Below are positions 52,640 to 60,018 of a stretch of DNA of 64,000 nt, piece by piece. Location of the stretch: NCBI RefSeq assembly GCF_003634455.1, contig NZ_RBLC01000003.1, positions 1 through 64,000 of the forward strand, given 5' to 3'. The position numbers were made by a program, and so were the translations under genes. The stretch is from Flavobacterium endophyticum. GTDB lineage: Bacteria > Bacteroidota > Bacteroidia > Flavobacteriales > Flavobacteriaceae. Positions within the stretch are counted from its first letter, which is position 1; every line of letters starts with the position of its first letter. A model generated the notes under the pieces. It searched no databases and had not been told where the DNA came from. It worked only from the letters and a program-made list of their open reading frames with translations.

Positions 52640-52921
52640 ATGACGCCAAAGCTTCCTATTCATTGCCCCAGCTGCAGCGATTCCCTTTCGGTCTCCCAGC
52701 TCAAATGCGAGAATTGCCAGACTACCGTTTCGGGCCACTACTCGCTTCCCTTCTATCTCCAGCTTTCGGAAGAAGAACAAAACTTTATCCTCCAATTTTT
52801 CCTGACCAGCGGCAGCCTTAAAGAAATGGCTGTACAGATGGGCAATAGCTACCCCACTGTCAGGAACAAGCTAGACGATATTATTGAAAAGATAAAAAAA
52901 CTTAAATCTGAAAACCCATGA
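52640..52921 (+). CDS. DUF2089 family zinc-ribbon/HTH protein
   Basis: This 93-residue protein has a zinc ribbon at its N-terminus: CPSC at about 9-12, then CENC at about 24-27 (two CxxC knuckles). A C-terminal helix-turn-helix-like region with the sequence MAVQMGNSYPTVRNKLDDIIEKIK (about 65-90) resembles a sigma-region-4 type HTH. DUF2089 proteins look like small transcriptional regulators. It is the first gene of a three-gene operon and its stop overlaps the next start (ATGA). It may control the operon. The target and signal are unknown. Confidence 0.88.
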   Translation: MTPKLPIHCPSCSDSLSVSQLKCENCQTTVSGHYSLPFYLQLSEEEQNFILQFFLTSGSLKEMAVQMGNSYPTVRNKLDDIIEKIKKLKSENP

Positions 52922-53511
52922 AAAAACTACTACTCAATCCTTTTGAAAATACTTCCGAAACAAAACTTCTTTTCTTTGGATTAGCACTGACAGCTGCTGG
53001 AAGCTATCTCGCCTATCTTTTCAATGGAAGATACGACGGCGTTATCGATCTCCATTTTACCGGAACCGTAACCTTATTACAGCCTTTTCTAGACAACCTG
53101 ATCAATATTGCCTGCCTAGCATCGGCCTTGTTTCTTACCGGAAAGCTAATCAACAAAAAGACCCGTTTTATCGACATCTTGAATCCGGTGCTCATTGCCC
53201 GTGTGCCTTTTTACCTATTGACGCTTACAAACTTCAACAGCTTTATTTCCGACATCACAGAAAGCCTGCTTGAAAAGATAGACCTAAAAAATATGCCGAC
53301 TGATATAGACATAGCGCCTTCAAGTGTTTTAATGCTCACCCTGTTTTCACTGCTTGCCATTATCTGCATCATCTGGTTTGTCATCCTGCTGTACAACGGC
53401 TTTAAGATTGCGGCCAACAGCAAGACAAGCCTGCATAAAGTATATTTTGCACTGTCGATTCTTGCGGCAGAAATCATTTCCGGAATTGCCATCTCACTTT
53501 TAAACTATTAG
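52918..53511 (+). CDS. YIP1-like integral membrane protein of unknown function
   Basis: This 197-residue protein has five or so predicted helices (LLFFGLALTAAGSYLAYLF; LDNLINIACLASALFLTGKL; IDILNPVLIARVPFYLLTLTNF; VLMLTLFSLLAIICIIWFVILLYNGF; VYFALSILAAEIISGIAISLL). The pattern of an F-x-x-N-x-x-E start and a WFVILLYNGFKIAAN segment recalls Yip1-domain proteins, but the match is weak. It overlaps the DUF2089 gene by 4 bases and is 3 bases before the hydrolase gene. The three genes are clearly one transcript. Confidence 0.78.
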   Translation: MKKLLLNPFENTSETKLLFFGLALTAAGSYLAYLFNGRYDGVIDLHFTGTVTLLQPFLDNLINIACLASALFLTGKLINKKTRFIDILNPVLIARVPFYLLTLTNFNSFISDITESLLEKIDLKNMPTDIDIAPSSVLMLTLFSLLAIICIIWFVILLYNGFKIAANSKTSLHKVYFALSILAAEIISGIAISLLNY

Positions 53512-53514
53512 ATC

Positions 53515-54456
53515 ATGATCAAAAAAATACTTGCATTTAGCTTTGCCCTATTCTCGGCCATTGCTGCTTTTTCTCAAGAAAGCAAATTCACAACAGAAGA
53601 AATCGCTGTCAGTACTATGCTTAACGGAACTTTATACAAACCGGAAAAGGCATCCAAAAAAACAGACCTTATCATCCTAATTGCAGGTTCTGGACCGACA
53701 GACAGGGACGGAAACCAGCCTGGAGCTTCAAGCAATTCCCTGAAATTTTTAGCCGAAGGATTGGCCAAAAAAGAATACGCCGTTTACAGTTTTGACAAAA
53801 GAGTGATTGCCGAAATAAAGTCAGGAAACCTTGACGAGTCCAAATCCAATTTTGACATCCAGATCCAAGACGTAAAGGATATCGTTTCCTATTTCAAGGC
53901 CAAAAAACAGTTCAGGAAGATTATCATTGCCGGCCATAGCGAAGGCTCACTAATCGGGATGAATGCAGCCACAGCCAACACCGATGCTTTTATTTCACTG
54001 GCAGGCGCCGGAAGACCTATTGACGAGGTTTTGGTAGAACAGATCGGAAAGAGGGCTCCTATGCTAAAAGAAGAAACCGCCAAAAGCCTTGAGCTGCTCA
54101 AAAAAGGAGAAACCTTTGAATCCAAAAACCCAATGCTGGCAGGCCTTTTCAGAAAAAGCGTACAGCCTTATATGATTTCTTGGCTAAAACACAATCCGCA
54201 AGAAGAAATCAAAAAACTTGCTATTCCTATTCTGATTATCAACGGAACCAAAGACATTCAAGTTTCGGTTCAAGATGCCGAGCTGTTGCACAAAGCCAAT
54301 CCTAAATCAGAACTGGTACTAATCGAAAACATGAACCATATCTTTAAAGAAATCAAGGGAGACGAGACGGAAAACATGCAAAGCTATACCAATCCAGACC
54401 TTCCGGTGATGCCCGAACTTATTGAAAAAATTACTATCTTTCTCAAAAAAGTGTAA
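53515..54456 (+). CDS. Secreted alpha/beta hydrolase (serine aminopeptidase S33-like)
   Basis: This 313-residue protein has a signal peptide (AFSFALFSAIAAFSQ). The alpha/beta-hydrolase fold has the oxyanion-hole segment LIAGSGPTDRDGNQPG (about 58-73), nucleophile elbow IAGHSEGSLIG (Ser at about 143), an acid residue in PILIINGTKDIQV (Asp at about 244), and a His in IENMNHIFKE (about 275). The catalytic triad therefore looks complete. GPTDRDGN is typical of periplasmic esterase/peptidase-like members in Bacteroidetes. The substrate is unknown. It ends the DUF2089/YIP1-like operon. Confidence 0.9.
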   Translation: MIKKILAFSFALFSAIAAFSQESKFTTEEIAVSTMLNGTLYKPEKASKKTDLIILIAGSGPTDRDGNQPGASSNSLKFLAEGLAKKEYAVYSFDKRVIAEIKSGNLDESKSNFDIQIQDVKDIVSYFKAKKQFRKIIIAGHSEGSLIGMNAATANTDAFISLAGAGRPIDEVLVEQIGKRAPMLKEETAKSLELLKKGETFESKNPMLAGLFRKSVQPYMISWLKHNPQEEIKKLAIPILIINGTKDIQVSVQDAELLHKANPKSELVLIENMNHIFKEIKGDETENMQSYTNPDLPVMPELIEKITIFLKKV

Positions 54457-54531
54457 TTCTTTCTTAAATAAAACCTAAAGCTGTAACAAAAGACAAGCTC
54501 AAGGCACTTATCTAGGACAAAATAAAAGATA

Positions 54532-56379
54532 ATGAGAAAAATAGTTTATTCACTGGCCGTTGCCGCATTGCTATGGAGCTGCAAGCCATCTGAAAATGTA
54601 GTTTCCAATACTGCAAAAAATGAAGTCCAGGTACAGATCGACCTTACCAATATCAAAGACGATAAAGTAATGGTCACGGTCACGCCGCCAGCGATTAAAT
54701 CTGAAAAAATAGCCTATCATCTTCCGAAAATAATCCCAGGAACCTATTCTGAAGATGATTATGGGAAGTTCCTAGAAAACGTAAAAGCCTACGACGCCAA
54801 AGGCAATACTTTGGTTGTAGCCAAAGTAGACGACAACTCATGGACGATCAGCGATGCCAAAAAACTGGCCAAATTGACCTATTGGGTAAATGACACCTAT
54901 GATATTGAAGGAACACACGATATCTTTTCGCCAGCCGGAACCAACATCGAGGCAGGAAAAAATATCATGCTGAACACCCACGGTTTCGTCGGCTATTTCA
55001 AAGAATTTGTAGAAACACCTTACCAAGTAAGCATTGCGCATCCGGCAACCTTATGGGGCGCCACATCGATGACCGACAAGGATGCTGCAGACACCAACGA
55101 CGTATTCACGGTTTCCAGATACTCTGAGCTGGTAGAGAACCCAATTATGTATTCCAAACCAGACTACACTACGTTTACCGTAAATGGTATGGAAATCCTG
55201 ATTGCTGTTTATTCTCCAAATGGCGTGTTTACAGCCGAAAGCATCACGCCGGAAATGAAGACGATGATGACGGCCCAGAAAAATTTCTTAGGAAAATTCA
55301 ATTCTACTAAAAAATACAGCGTGCTGATCTACTTGTCAGATACGTCACGAAAAGACGCCCAAGGTTTTGGAGCGCTGGAACATCCTACCGCTACGACTGT
55401 GGTAATGCCAGAAGCCATGCCAAAAGAACAATTGGCAGAACAATTGAAAGATGTCGTTTCGCACGAATTCTTCCATATCGTGACTCCGCTGACGATACAC
55501 TCTAAAGAAATACAGTTTTTCGATTACAACAATCCAAAAATGTCAGAACATTTGTGGATGTATGAAGGCGTTACCGAATATTTTGCTAACCTGTTCCAAG
55601 TCAACCAAGGCTTGATTACAGAAGACGAATTTTACCAAAGGATGGCTACCAAGATTGCCAATGCTTCGACTATGGACGATACGATGCCATTTACCAAAAT
55701 GAGCTCATCAGTATTGCAAAAGCCTTACAAAGACCAATACCAGAACGTCTATGAAAAAGGTGCGCTGATTGCCATGTGCCTTGACATACAGATTCGCCAA
55801 GATAGCAACGGACAAAGAGGCATTCTTGACCTGATGCAGAAGCTTTCTAACGAATACGGAACTCAAAAAGCATTTGACGACACCGAACTTTTCGACAAGA
55901 TCGAATCGCTGACTTCTCCTGAAGTAAGAAAGTTCCTCGATACCTATGTAGCGGGACCGACACCGATTCCGTACGATGTTTATTTTGCCAAAATGGGCGT
56001 TACCAAAGCAATGACCCAAGTTGCCGGCAATGTATTCCTCAAAGGACAGGAGCCAAATTTCTCGATAAATCCGCAGACCAAAGAAATCTATGTCCTTCCA
56101 GGTGCCGAGAATCTTGATTTCTACAAAAGCCTAGGCATCAAGCCCAACGATATCATAAGCGAAATCAACGGTACCAAATACAATCTCGATAACATATACG
56201 ACATGATTATTGGCAGTATCGCGTGGAAAGAAAACGACCCGATTACAGTAAAGATAAAGCGCGGCGGCAAAGAAATGCTGCTAAAAGGAACCGTAAAGCT
56301 TCCGCATGATGAAATTGAAGGCTTTCAGGCTACTGACGCCAGCAAGGCAAAACTTAGAGAGGCTTGGCTAAAAGGATAA
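54532..56379 (+). CDS. M61 family metallopeptidase (glycyl aminopeptidase-like) with PDZ domain, lipoprotein
   Basis: This 615-residue protein has a lipoprotein signal (LAVAALLWSCKPSE, Cys at 16). The M61 N-terminal beta domain spans about 30-200. The gluzincin peptidase has the zinc motif VSHEFFHIVTPL (HExxH, about 310) and the distal Glu in WMYEGVTEYFANLF (about 345). A C-terminal PDZ-like domain (about 490-590) contains KSLGIKPNDIISEINGTKYNLDN and PITVKIKRGGKEM. All zinc ligands are present, so it should be active. It probably acts on periplasmic peptides. It is monocistronic with its own terminator. Confidence 0.94.
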   Translation: MRKIVYSLAVAALLWSCKPSENVVSNTAKNEVQVQIDLTNIKDDKVMVTVTPPAIKSEKIAYHLPKIIPGTYSEDDYGKFLENVKAYDAKGNTLVVAKVDDNSWTISDAKKLAKLTYWVNDTYDIEGTHDIFSPAGTNIEAGKNIMLNTHGFVGYFKEFVETPYQVSIAHPATLWGATSMTDKDAADTNDVFTVSRYSELVENPIMYSKPDYTTFTVNGMEILIAVYSPNGVFTAESITPEMKTMMTAQKNFLGKFNSTKKYSVLIYLSDTSRKDAQGFGALEHPTATTVVMPEAMPKEQLAEQLKDVVSHEFFHIVTPLTIHSKEIQFFDYNNPKMSEHLWMYEGVTEYFANLFQVNQGLITEDEFYQRMATKIANASTMDDTMPFTKMSSSVLQKPYKDQYQNVYEKGALIAMCLDIQIRQDSNGQRGILDLMQKLSNEYGTQKAFDDTELFDKIESLTSPEVRKFLDTYVAGPTPIPYDVYFAKMGVTKAMTQVAGNVFLKGQEPNFSINPQTKEIYVLPGAENLDFYKSLGIKPNDIISEINGTKYNLDNIYDMIIGSIAWKENDPITVKIKRGGKEMLLKGTVKLPHDEIEGFQATDASKAKLREAWLKG

Positions 56380-56400
56380 TTTAGCCTCTGTCAGAAAACT

Positions 56401-56437
56401 AATCCCCAATTTAAAATCTAGATTGGGGATTTTTTTA
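56401..56437 (+). terminator. Terminator of the M61 peptidase gene
   Basis: AATCCCCAAT (56401-56410) and ATTGGGGATT (56422-56431) form a 10-bp stem followed by a seven-T tract. Confidence 0.92.
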
Positions 56438-56509
56438 TTATTTTGCCGCGAATTAGAAATTTTGGAAACTGCCTGAAAGGCTGTCCATAAGAAAACACCC
56501 AGACCAATT

Positions 56510-57220
56510 ATGAAAAAAATAGTGTTTGCTTTAGCAGCATTAGCCATCATCTCTTGTAAGGAAGAGAAAAAAGCAACAGGAAATCTCCACATCAAAGGTA
56601 ATGTAGAAGGACTCACACAAGGAACGCTTTATATCCAAAAGATGGGCGACAGTACCTTAGTTCCGGTCGACACGATTAACATCAAAGGAAATTCCAATTT
56701 TGAAAGCCACCTGCAGATCGACTCGCCAGAAATGCTCTATCTTTTTCTAGACCGCGGAGAAACCAACAGTATCGACAACAACCTGATGTTTTTTGCCGAG
56801 CCTGGCAATATGACCATAAACACTACATTAGCTTCTTTCTTTGCTAATGCCAAGATAACCGGTTCTAAAAACCAAAAGCTGTTTGAAGACTACAAAAAGA
56901 TCATGAGCCGCTTTACGAGCAACCAGCTCGCGTTAACCGAGCAGAAGCTGCGTGCCTTGCAGTTCAATCGCGAAGCCCCTGCAGACATCGAAAAGAAAAA
57001 CGACGAAAACATCAAAAAGAAATACCTGTTTGCCATCAACTTTGCGCTAAACAACAAAGACCATGAAGTCGCTCCTTATATTGCTTTGGCTGACATTTAT
57101 GACGCCAACATTAAATACTTGGATACGATCAACAAATCGATGACTCCAAAAGTAGCCCAATCCAAATATGGAAAGATGCTTACGAAATATATAGCCGACA
57201 GAAAAAAGAGCGGAGAGTAA
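56510..57220 (+). CDS. DUF4369 domain-containing lipoprotein
   Basis: This 236-residue protein has a lipoprotein signal (MKKIVFALAALAIISCKEEK, Cys at 16). The DUF4369 beta-sandwich follows at about 25-120 (LHIKGNVEGLTQGTLYIQKM, DTINIKGNSNFESHLQI, SPEMLYLFLDRGE, ITGSKNQKLFEDY). This domain normally precedes a thioredoxin-like (AhpC/TSA) domain in Bacteroidetes; here it is followed only by a helical tail (about 130-236) and no CxxC, so the redox domain is absent. The function is unknown. It is monocistronic with a terminator. Confidence 0.9.
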   Translation: MKKIVFALAALAIISCKEEKKATGNLHIKGNVEGLTQGTLYIQKMGDSTLVPVDTINIKGNSNFESHLQIDSPEMLYLFLDRGETNSIDNNLMFFAEPGNMTINTTLASFFANAKITGSKNQKLFEDYKKIMSRFTSNQLALTEQKLRALQFNREAPADIEKKNDENIKKKYLFAINFALNNKDHEVAPYIALADIYDANIKYLDTINKSMTPKVAQSKYGKMLTKYIADRKKSGE

Positions 57221-57224
57221 ACAA

Positions 57225-57257
57225 AAAAACGTCTTGAAAATTCAAGACGTTTTTTTT
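57225..57257 (+). terminator. Terminator of the DUF4369 lipoprotein gene
   Basis: ACGTCTTGAA (57229-57238) and TTCAAGACGT (57241-57250) form a 10-bp stem with A run before and T run after. Confidence 0.92.
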
Positions 57258-57290
57258 ATCCATTTTATAATTTGGAAAATCCTTAAAAGC

Positions 57291-57322
57291 AAAAAACCAT
57301 CTGAATTAACAAATGGTTTTTT
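57291..57322 (-). terminator. Terminator of tRNA-Thr
   Basis: AAAACCAT / ATGGTTTT arms (57293-57300 and 57313-57320) with a T run on the minus strand, a few bases past the 3' end of the tRNA. Confidence 0.7.
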
Positions 57323-57326
57323 ATTG

Positions 57327-57400
57327 AGCCGATAGAGGGACTCGAACCCACGACCTGCTGATTACAAATCAGCTGCTCTAGCCAACTGAGCTACACCGGC
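57327..57400 (-). tRNA. tRNA-Thr (anticodon TGT)
   Basis: Reading the minus strand, the sequence starts GCCGGTGTAGCTCAG, with D-loop GTTGG and anticodon stem-loop CTGAT-TTGTAAT-CAG giving anticodon TGT (decodes ACA). It then shows a T-arm GTGGGTTCGAGTCCC and a closing acceptor strand TATCGGC that pairs with the 5' GCCGGTG using two G-U pairs. The 3' CCA is not encoded. The tRNA is 74 bases with the discriminator base. Confidence 0.95.
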
Positions 57401-57478
57401 ATCTCAATACGGGTGCAAATATAGTTCTGAATTTTAATTTTCCAAAAAAAATCTGCACTTTTTTTTATCTTTTTTCGA

Positions 57479-57745
57479 CTACAAAGCGTTGATTTTAGCA
57501 ACCAATTGATTAGCAGCTTGTTCTAATTCTGTATGGATTTGCTTGAAATGCGCTTTTTTATTTTCTACATTTTTTGCATTTACTTTTGCGATCAAAGAAT
57601 CAAAAGTAACGATTGCTTCATCAATTAAAGCCTCAGAAGCTTCAGTCGGTTTTCCTGTTGTAGACATTTCCCAAATGTATACTGCTTCAATAATATCTCC
57701 TAAAACGTAGTTGATGTCTTTCTTTAAATTCTTAACGTTTGCCAT
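57479..57745 (-). CDS. Small conserved helical protein of unknown function
   Basis: This 88-residue soluble protein is predicted all-helical (KNLKKDINYVLGDIIEAVYIWEM; ASEALIDEAIVTFDSLIAKVNAKN; HFKQIHTELEQAANQLVAKINAL). No signal peptide or known motif is visible. It resembles small hypothetical proteins frequently found in flavobacteria. A TAATTTTG element upstream (57774-57781) supports it as a real gene. I cannot give a function. Confidence 0.75.
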   Translation of the reverse strand: MANVKNLKKDINYVLGDIIEAVYIWEMSTTGKPTEASEALIDEAIVTFDSLIAKVNAKNVENKKAHFKQIHTELEQAANQLVAKINAL

Positions 57746-57773
57746 TTTTATTTTAAATTTTAATTTGCGATTG

Positions 57774-57806
57774 CAAAATTAAGCATAATCTTTCTATTTG
57801 AGGCAA
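57774..57806 (-). promoter_or_regulatory. Promoter of the 88-residue protein gene (TTG-N22-TAATTTTG)
   Basis: On the minus strand TAATTTTG (57781-57774) fits TAnnTTTG with TTG at 57806-57804. The -7 element ends 28 bases before the ATG. Confidence 0.5.
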
Positions 57807-58772
57807 TTAAATATAAATTTCTAAAAGCACGGCCGTTCCTTCCAATGTAAAATCTTTTAGGCCTGCCGGAATCAAGATAGTATCTCCCTTTTTATAATTC
57901 CATGCCTTTCCTTCATAATCTAGCTGGAATTCTCCTTCCATGCACATATATACTCTAAAGGAATCCTCAGAATTGCTTACGCTTATCTTCCCGCTTAAAG
58001 GCAAGTAGTTCGTAGTAAAATAAGGACAGCTCACCGCGGGATTGCTCTTGTTCGCTTCCTGCGCATACTCTCTTTTGGCATCGGCCGTATCATAATGAAT
58101 CGCATCCAGCGCCAAGTCAATATGCAGTTCTCTCGATTTACCTTCTGCATCTACCCTGTCCCAGTCATATACCCTATAGGTGATATCCGACGTCTGCTGG
58201 ATTTCGGCAATAACAATTCCTGCGCCTATGGCATGAATCGTGCCCGTTTCCAAGAAAAAGACGTCTCCTTTTTTCACGGGAATCTCCTTCAATATCGATA
58301 ACAATGTCTTGTTTTCTAGATTTTTTAAATAATCTTCTCGGCTTGACTTTTCTTTAAAGCCTACTACAATTCTTGCTCCTTCGTCAGCCTGCATAACATA
58401 CCACATCTCTGTCTTTCCGAAAGAATTATGGCGTTTTTTTGCCAATTCGTCATTCGGATGTACTTGAATCGACAGGTCTTCTTTGGCATCAATAAACTTA
58501 AACAGCAAAGGAAACTCTGTACCGAATTTCTCGTGTATTTTAGTTCCCAATATTTCTGCTGGAAATTGAGAAAGCAACTCCGAAAGTAATTTTCCTTGAT
58601 ACTCACCTTCAGAAATTCGGCTCACATCACCCTGCACCGTAGACAATTCCCAGCTCTCGCCGGTTATCTCAGATGTTATGGGCTTGTTGAAGATGGTTTT
58701 CAGCTTGGTACCTCCCCAGATACGCTCTTTCAATATCGGCTCGAATACCAGTGGATATAGTTGTAGACTCAT
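57807..58772 (-). CDS. manA: Mannose-6-phosphate isomerase, class I
   Basis: I use ATG 58772 (MSLQLYPLVFEPILKERIWGG); an ATG at 58790 adds six residues. The product is about 321 residues. This zinc cupin enzyme interconverts fructose-6-P and mannose-6-P. Visible landmarks are the family start YPLVFEPILKERIWGGTKL, the metal-binding LSIQVHPNDELAKK (His near 92), KTEMWYVMQ (Glu), VFFLETGTIHAIGAGI (His), and a C-terminal cupin fold. It uses the short class I form common in Bacteroidetes and Firmicutes. It could provide mannose for GDP-mannose, so it may connect with the glycosyltransferase locus at 17-20 kb. Confidence 0.94.
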   Translation of the reverse strand: MSLQLYPLVFEPILKERIWGGTKLKTIFNKPITSEITGESWELSTVQGDVSRISEGEYQGKLLSELLSQFPAEILGTKIHEKFGTEFPLLFKFIDAKEDLSIQVHPNDELAKKRHNSFGKTEMWYVMQADEGARIVVGFKEKSSREDYLKNLENKTLLSILKEIPVKKGDVFFLETGTIHAIGAGIVIAEIQQTSDITYRVYDWDRVDAEGKSRELHIDLALDAIHYDTADAKREYAQEANKSNPAVSCPYFTTNYLPLSGKISVSNSEDSFRVYMCMEGEFQLDYEGKAWNYKKGDTILIPAGLKDFTLEGTAVLLEIYI

Positions 58773-58883
58773 ACTATTTTTTGGAAACAAATTACAGAAA
58801 TTTTCACTCCTGATTGTAATACTATTTTGCTAATAGCTTATATGATTTTCAATGTGCGCAGTTCTTTCTCGCTATAAAACAGG

Positions 58884-59294
58884 CTATTCGCCTTTATAGC
58901 TGACGAAATTTCGAGGCGTCTCATACAACACGATCTCAAGATCCATGTCGGCACCAAGCCTCTTGCGTATCTTATTCCAAATTACGACCGCAATATTTTC
59001 GGCTGTAGGATTCAGCTCAAAAAACTCAGGAACATCTAGGTTTAGGTTCTTATGGTCGAAAGGCTTTTCTACCTCTTCAAGGATGATATCCGCCAAATCC
59101 TTAATATCAATCACATAGCCCGTATCCGGATTGATGCTTCCCGTCACGCTGGCTACCAATTCATAATTGTGCCCGTGGAAATTCGGGTTGTTGCATTTTC
59201 CGAAAACCGAATTGTTCTTCTCGTCCGACCAGTCTTTTCGATACAGGCGGTGCGCAGCGTTAAAATGGGCTTTTCTGCTGACAGTTACTCTCAT
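58884..59294 (-). CDS. queD: 6-carboxytetrahydropterin synthase family (QueD/PTPS)
   Basis: This 136-residue enzyme of the T-fold family converts dihydroneopterin triphosphate to 6-carboxytetrahydropterin in 7-deazaguanine (queuosine) synthesis. Zinc-binding His residues are in FNAAHRLY (about 9-16) and FHGHNYEL, and the catalytic Cys is in FGKCNNPN. The conserved MDLEIVLYETPRNFVSYKG end (with Glu) is present. Length is typical. It stands between manA and idi; no queC or queE is adjacent, and I see no preQ1 riboswitch upstream. Confidence 0.93.
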   Translation of the reverse strand: MRVTVSRKAHFNAAHRLYRKDWSDEKNNSVFGKCNNPNFHGHNYELVASVTGSINPDTGYVIDIKDLADIILEEVEKPFDHKNLNLDVPEFFELNPTAENIAVVIWNKIRKRLGADMDLEIVLYETPRNFVSYKGE

Positions 59295-59360
59295 TTAATT
59301 ATGATTTATGATTTGAGATTTAAGATGTGTATTGCATAATCTAAAATCTAAATCGGAAAT
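59295..59360. repeat. Short A/T-rich word-repeat spacer
   Basis: This 66-base gap between queD and idi contains loosely repeated words (ATGATTTATGATTTGAGATTTAAGAT; AATCTAAAATCTAAATC). It resembles the spacer at 16329-16500. No promoter element that I could defend lies in it. Confidence 0.45.
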
Positions 59361-59888
59361 TTATAGCTTATGGTCTTCAAGAAAATGATAGAATTCGTCA
59401 AAAATAATCTTGAACCAGACGGTATAGCTATCCGGATGCTGCTGCATGTCTTCCTTGATGGCATCGATGTCCATCCATTTCCAGCTTTCTACTTCTTCTG
59501 GATTTATCTCAGGCTCCCCGTCAAAGTAGCCGATCATGACGTGATCCAGCTCGTGTTCCGTCAGTCCATTGTCAAACGGAGCCTTGTAGATAAAATGAAA
59601 CAGCTCTTTCAACTCGGTCGAAAACCCCATCTCTTCAAAAAGGCGGCGATTGCCTGCCTGTATATTCGTCTCGCCTTCGCGCTGGTGGCTGCAACAGGTG
59701 TTCGTCCATAACAGCGGCGAATGGTATTTCTGCGAAGCGCGCTGCTGCAGCATCACTTCGTTTTTTGAATTCAGTATGAATATTGAAAAGGCTCTGTGGA
59801 GCTGCGCTTTCTCGTGCGCCTCCAGTTTCGGCATCAATCCGATTGGTTCGTCTTGTTCGTTGACTAATATTACTTTCTCTTCTGTCAT
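59361..59888 (-). CDS. idi: Isopentenyl-diphosphate delta-isomerase, type I
   Basis: This 175-residue Nudix-fold enzyme interconverts IPP and DMAPP. The catalytic Cys is in LLWTNTCCSHQREGE (about residues 60-75) and the Nudix-like segment with its metal-binding Glu residues is NIQAGNRRLFEEMGF followed by ELKELFHFIYKAPFDNGLTEHELDHVMIGYFDGEPEINPEEVESWKW. The H-E-L-D-H and Glu pair that bind the metal are present. It fits the mevalonate-pathway lifestyle of flavobacteria, in which IPP isomerase is required. A TATTTTTG element on the minus strand at 59906-59913 may be its promoter. Confidence 0.96.
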   Translation of the reverse strand: MTEEKVILVNEQDEPIGLMPKLEAHEKAQLHRAFSIFILNSKNEVMLQQRASQKYHSPLLWTNTCCSHQREGETNIQAGNRRLFEEMGFSTELKELFHFIYKAPFDNGLTEHELDHVMIGYFDGEPEINPEEVESWKWMDIDAIKEDMQQHPDSYTVWFKIIFDEFYHFLEDHKL

Positions 59889-59905
59889 AACTTTTTATAG
59901 CTTGT

Positions 59906-59913
59906 CAAAAATA
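59906..59913 (-). promoter_or_regulatory. Bacteroidetes -7 element (TATTTTTG) of idi
   Basis: TATTTTTG on the minus strand fits TAnnTTTG and lies 18-25 bases before the idi ATG at 59888. A TTG half lies 25 bases upstream, further than usual. Confidence 0.45.
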
Positions 59914-59978
59914 CAAAAAAGAAATGGCTTGCAGAAATCAATGTCGGCCGTAGAAATTTTACCTGTACTAAAAATGCA

Positions 59979-59986
59979 TATATTTG
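59979..59986 (+). promoter_or_regulatory. Bacteroidetes -7 element (TATATTTG) of the secreted HExxH lipoprotein
   Basis: TATATTTG matches TAnnTTTG and lies 33-40 bases before ATG 60019. It falls inside a longer open frame that starts at 59650 and runs through the idi gene in antisense, so it argues for the 60019 start. Confidence 0.55.
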
Positions 59987-60018
59987 ATTTTAATAGTTAC
60001 AAAACCGACATTCCCAAC

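Noticed and set aside
59295..59360. preQ1 riboswitch upstream of queD
   Set aside because: No compact H-type pseudoknot or conserved aptamer motif is seen; the spacer is made of A/T word repeats.
59650..60018. Upstream extension of the HExxH lipoprotein
   Set aside because: It is antisense to idi, and a -7 element at 59979-59986 supports transcription starting just before ATG 60019.
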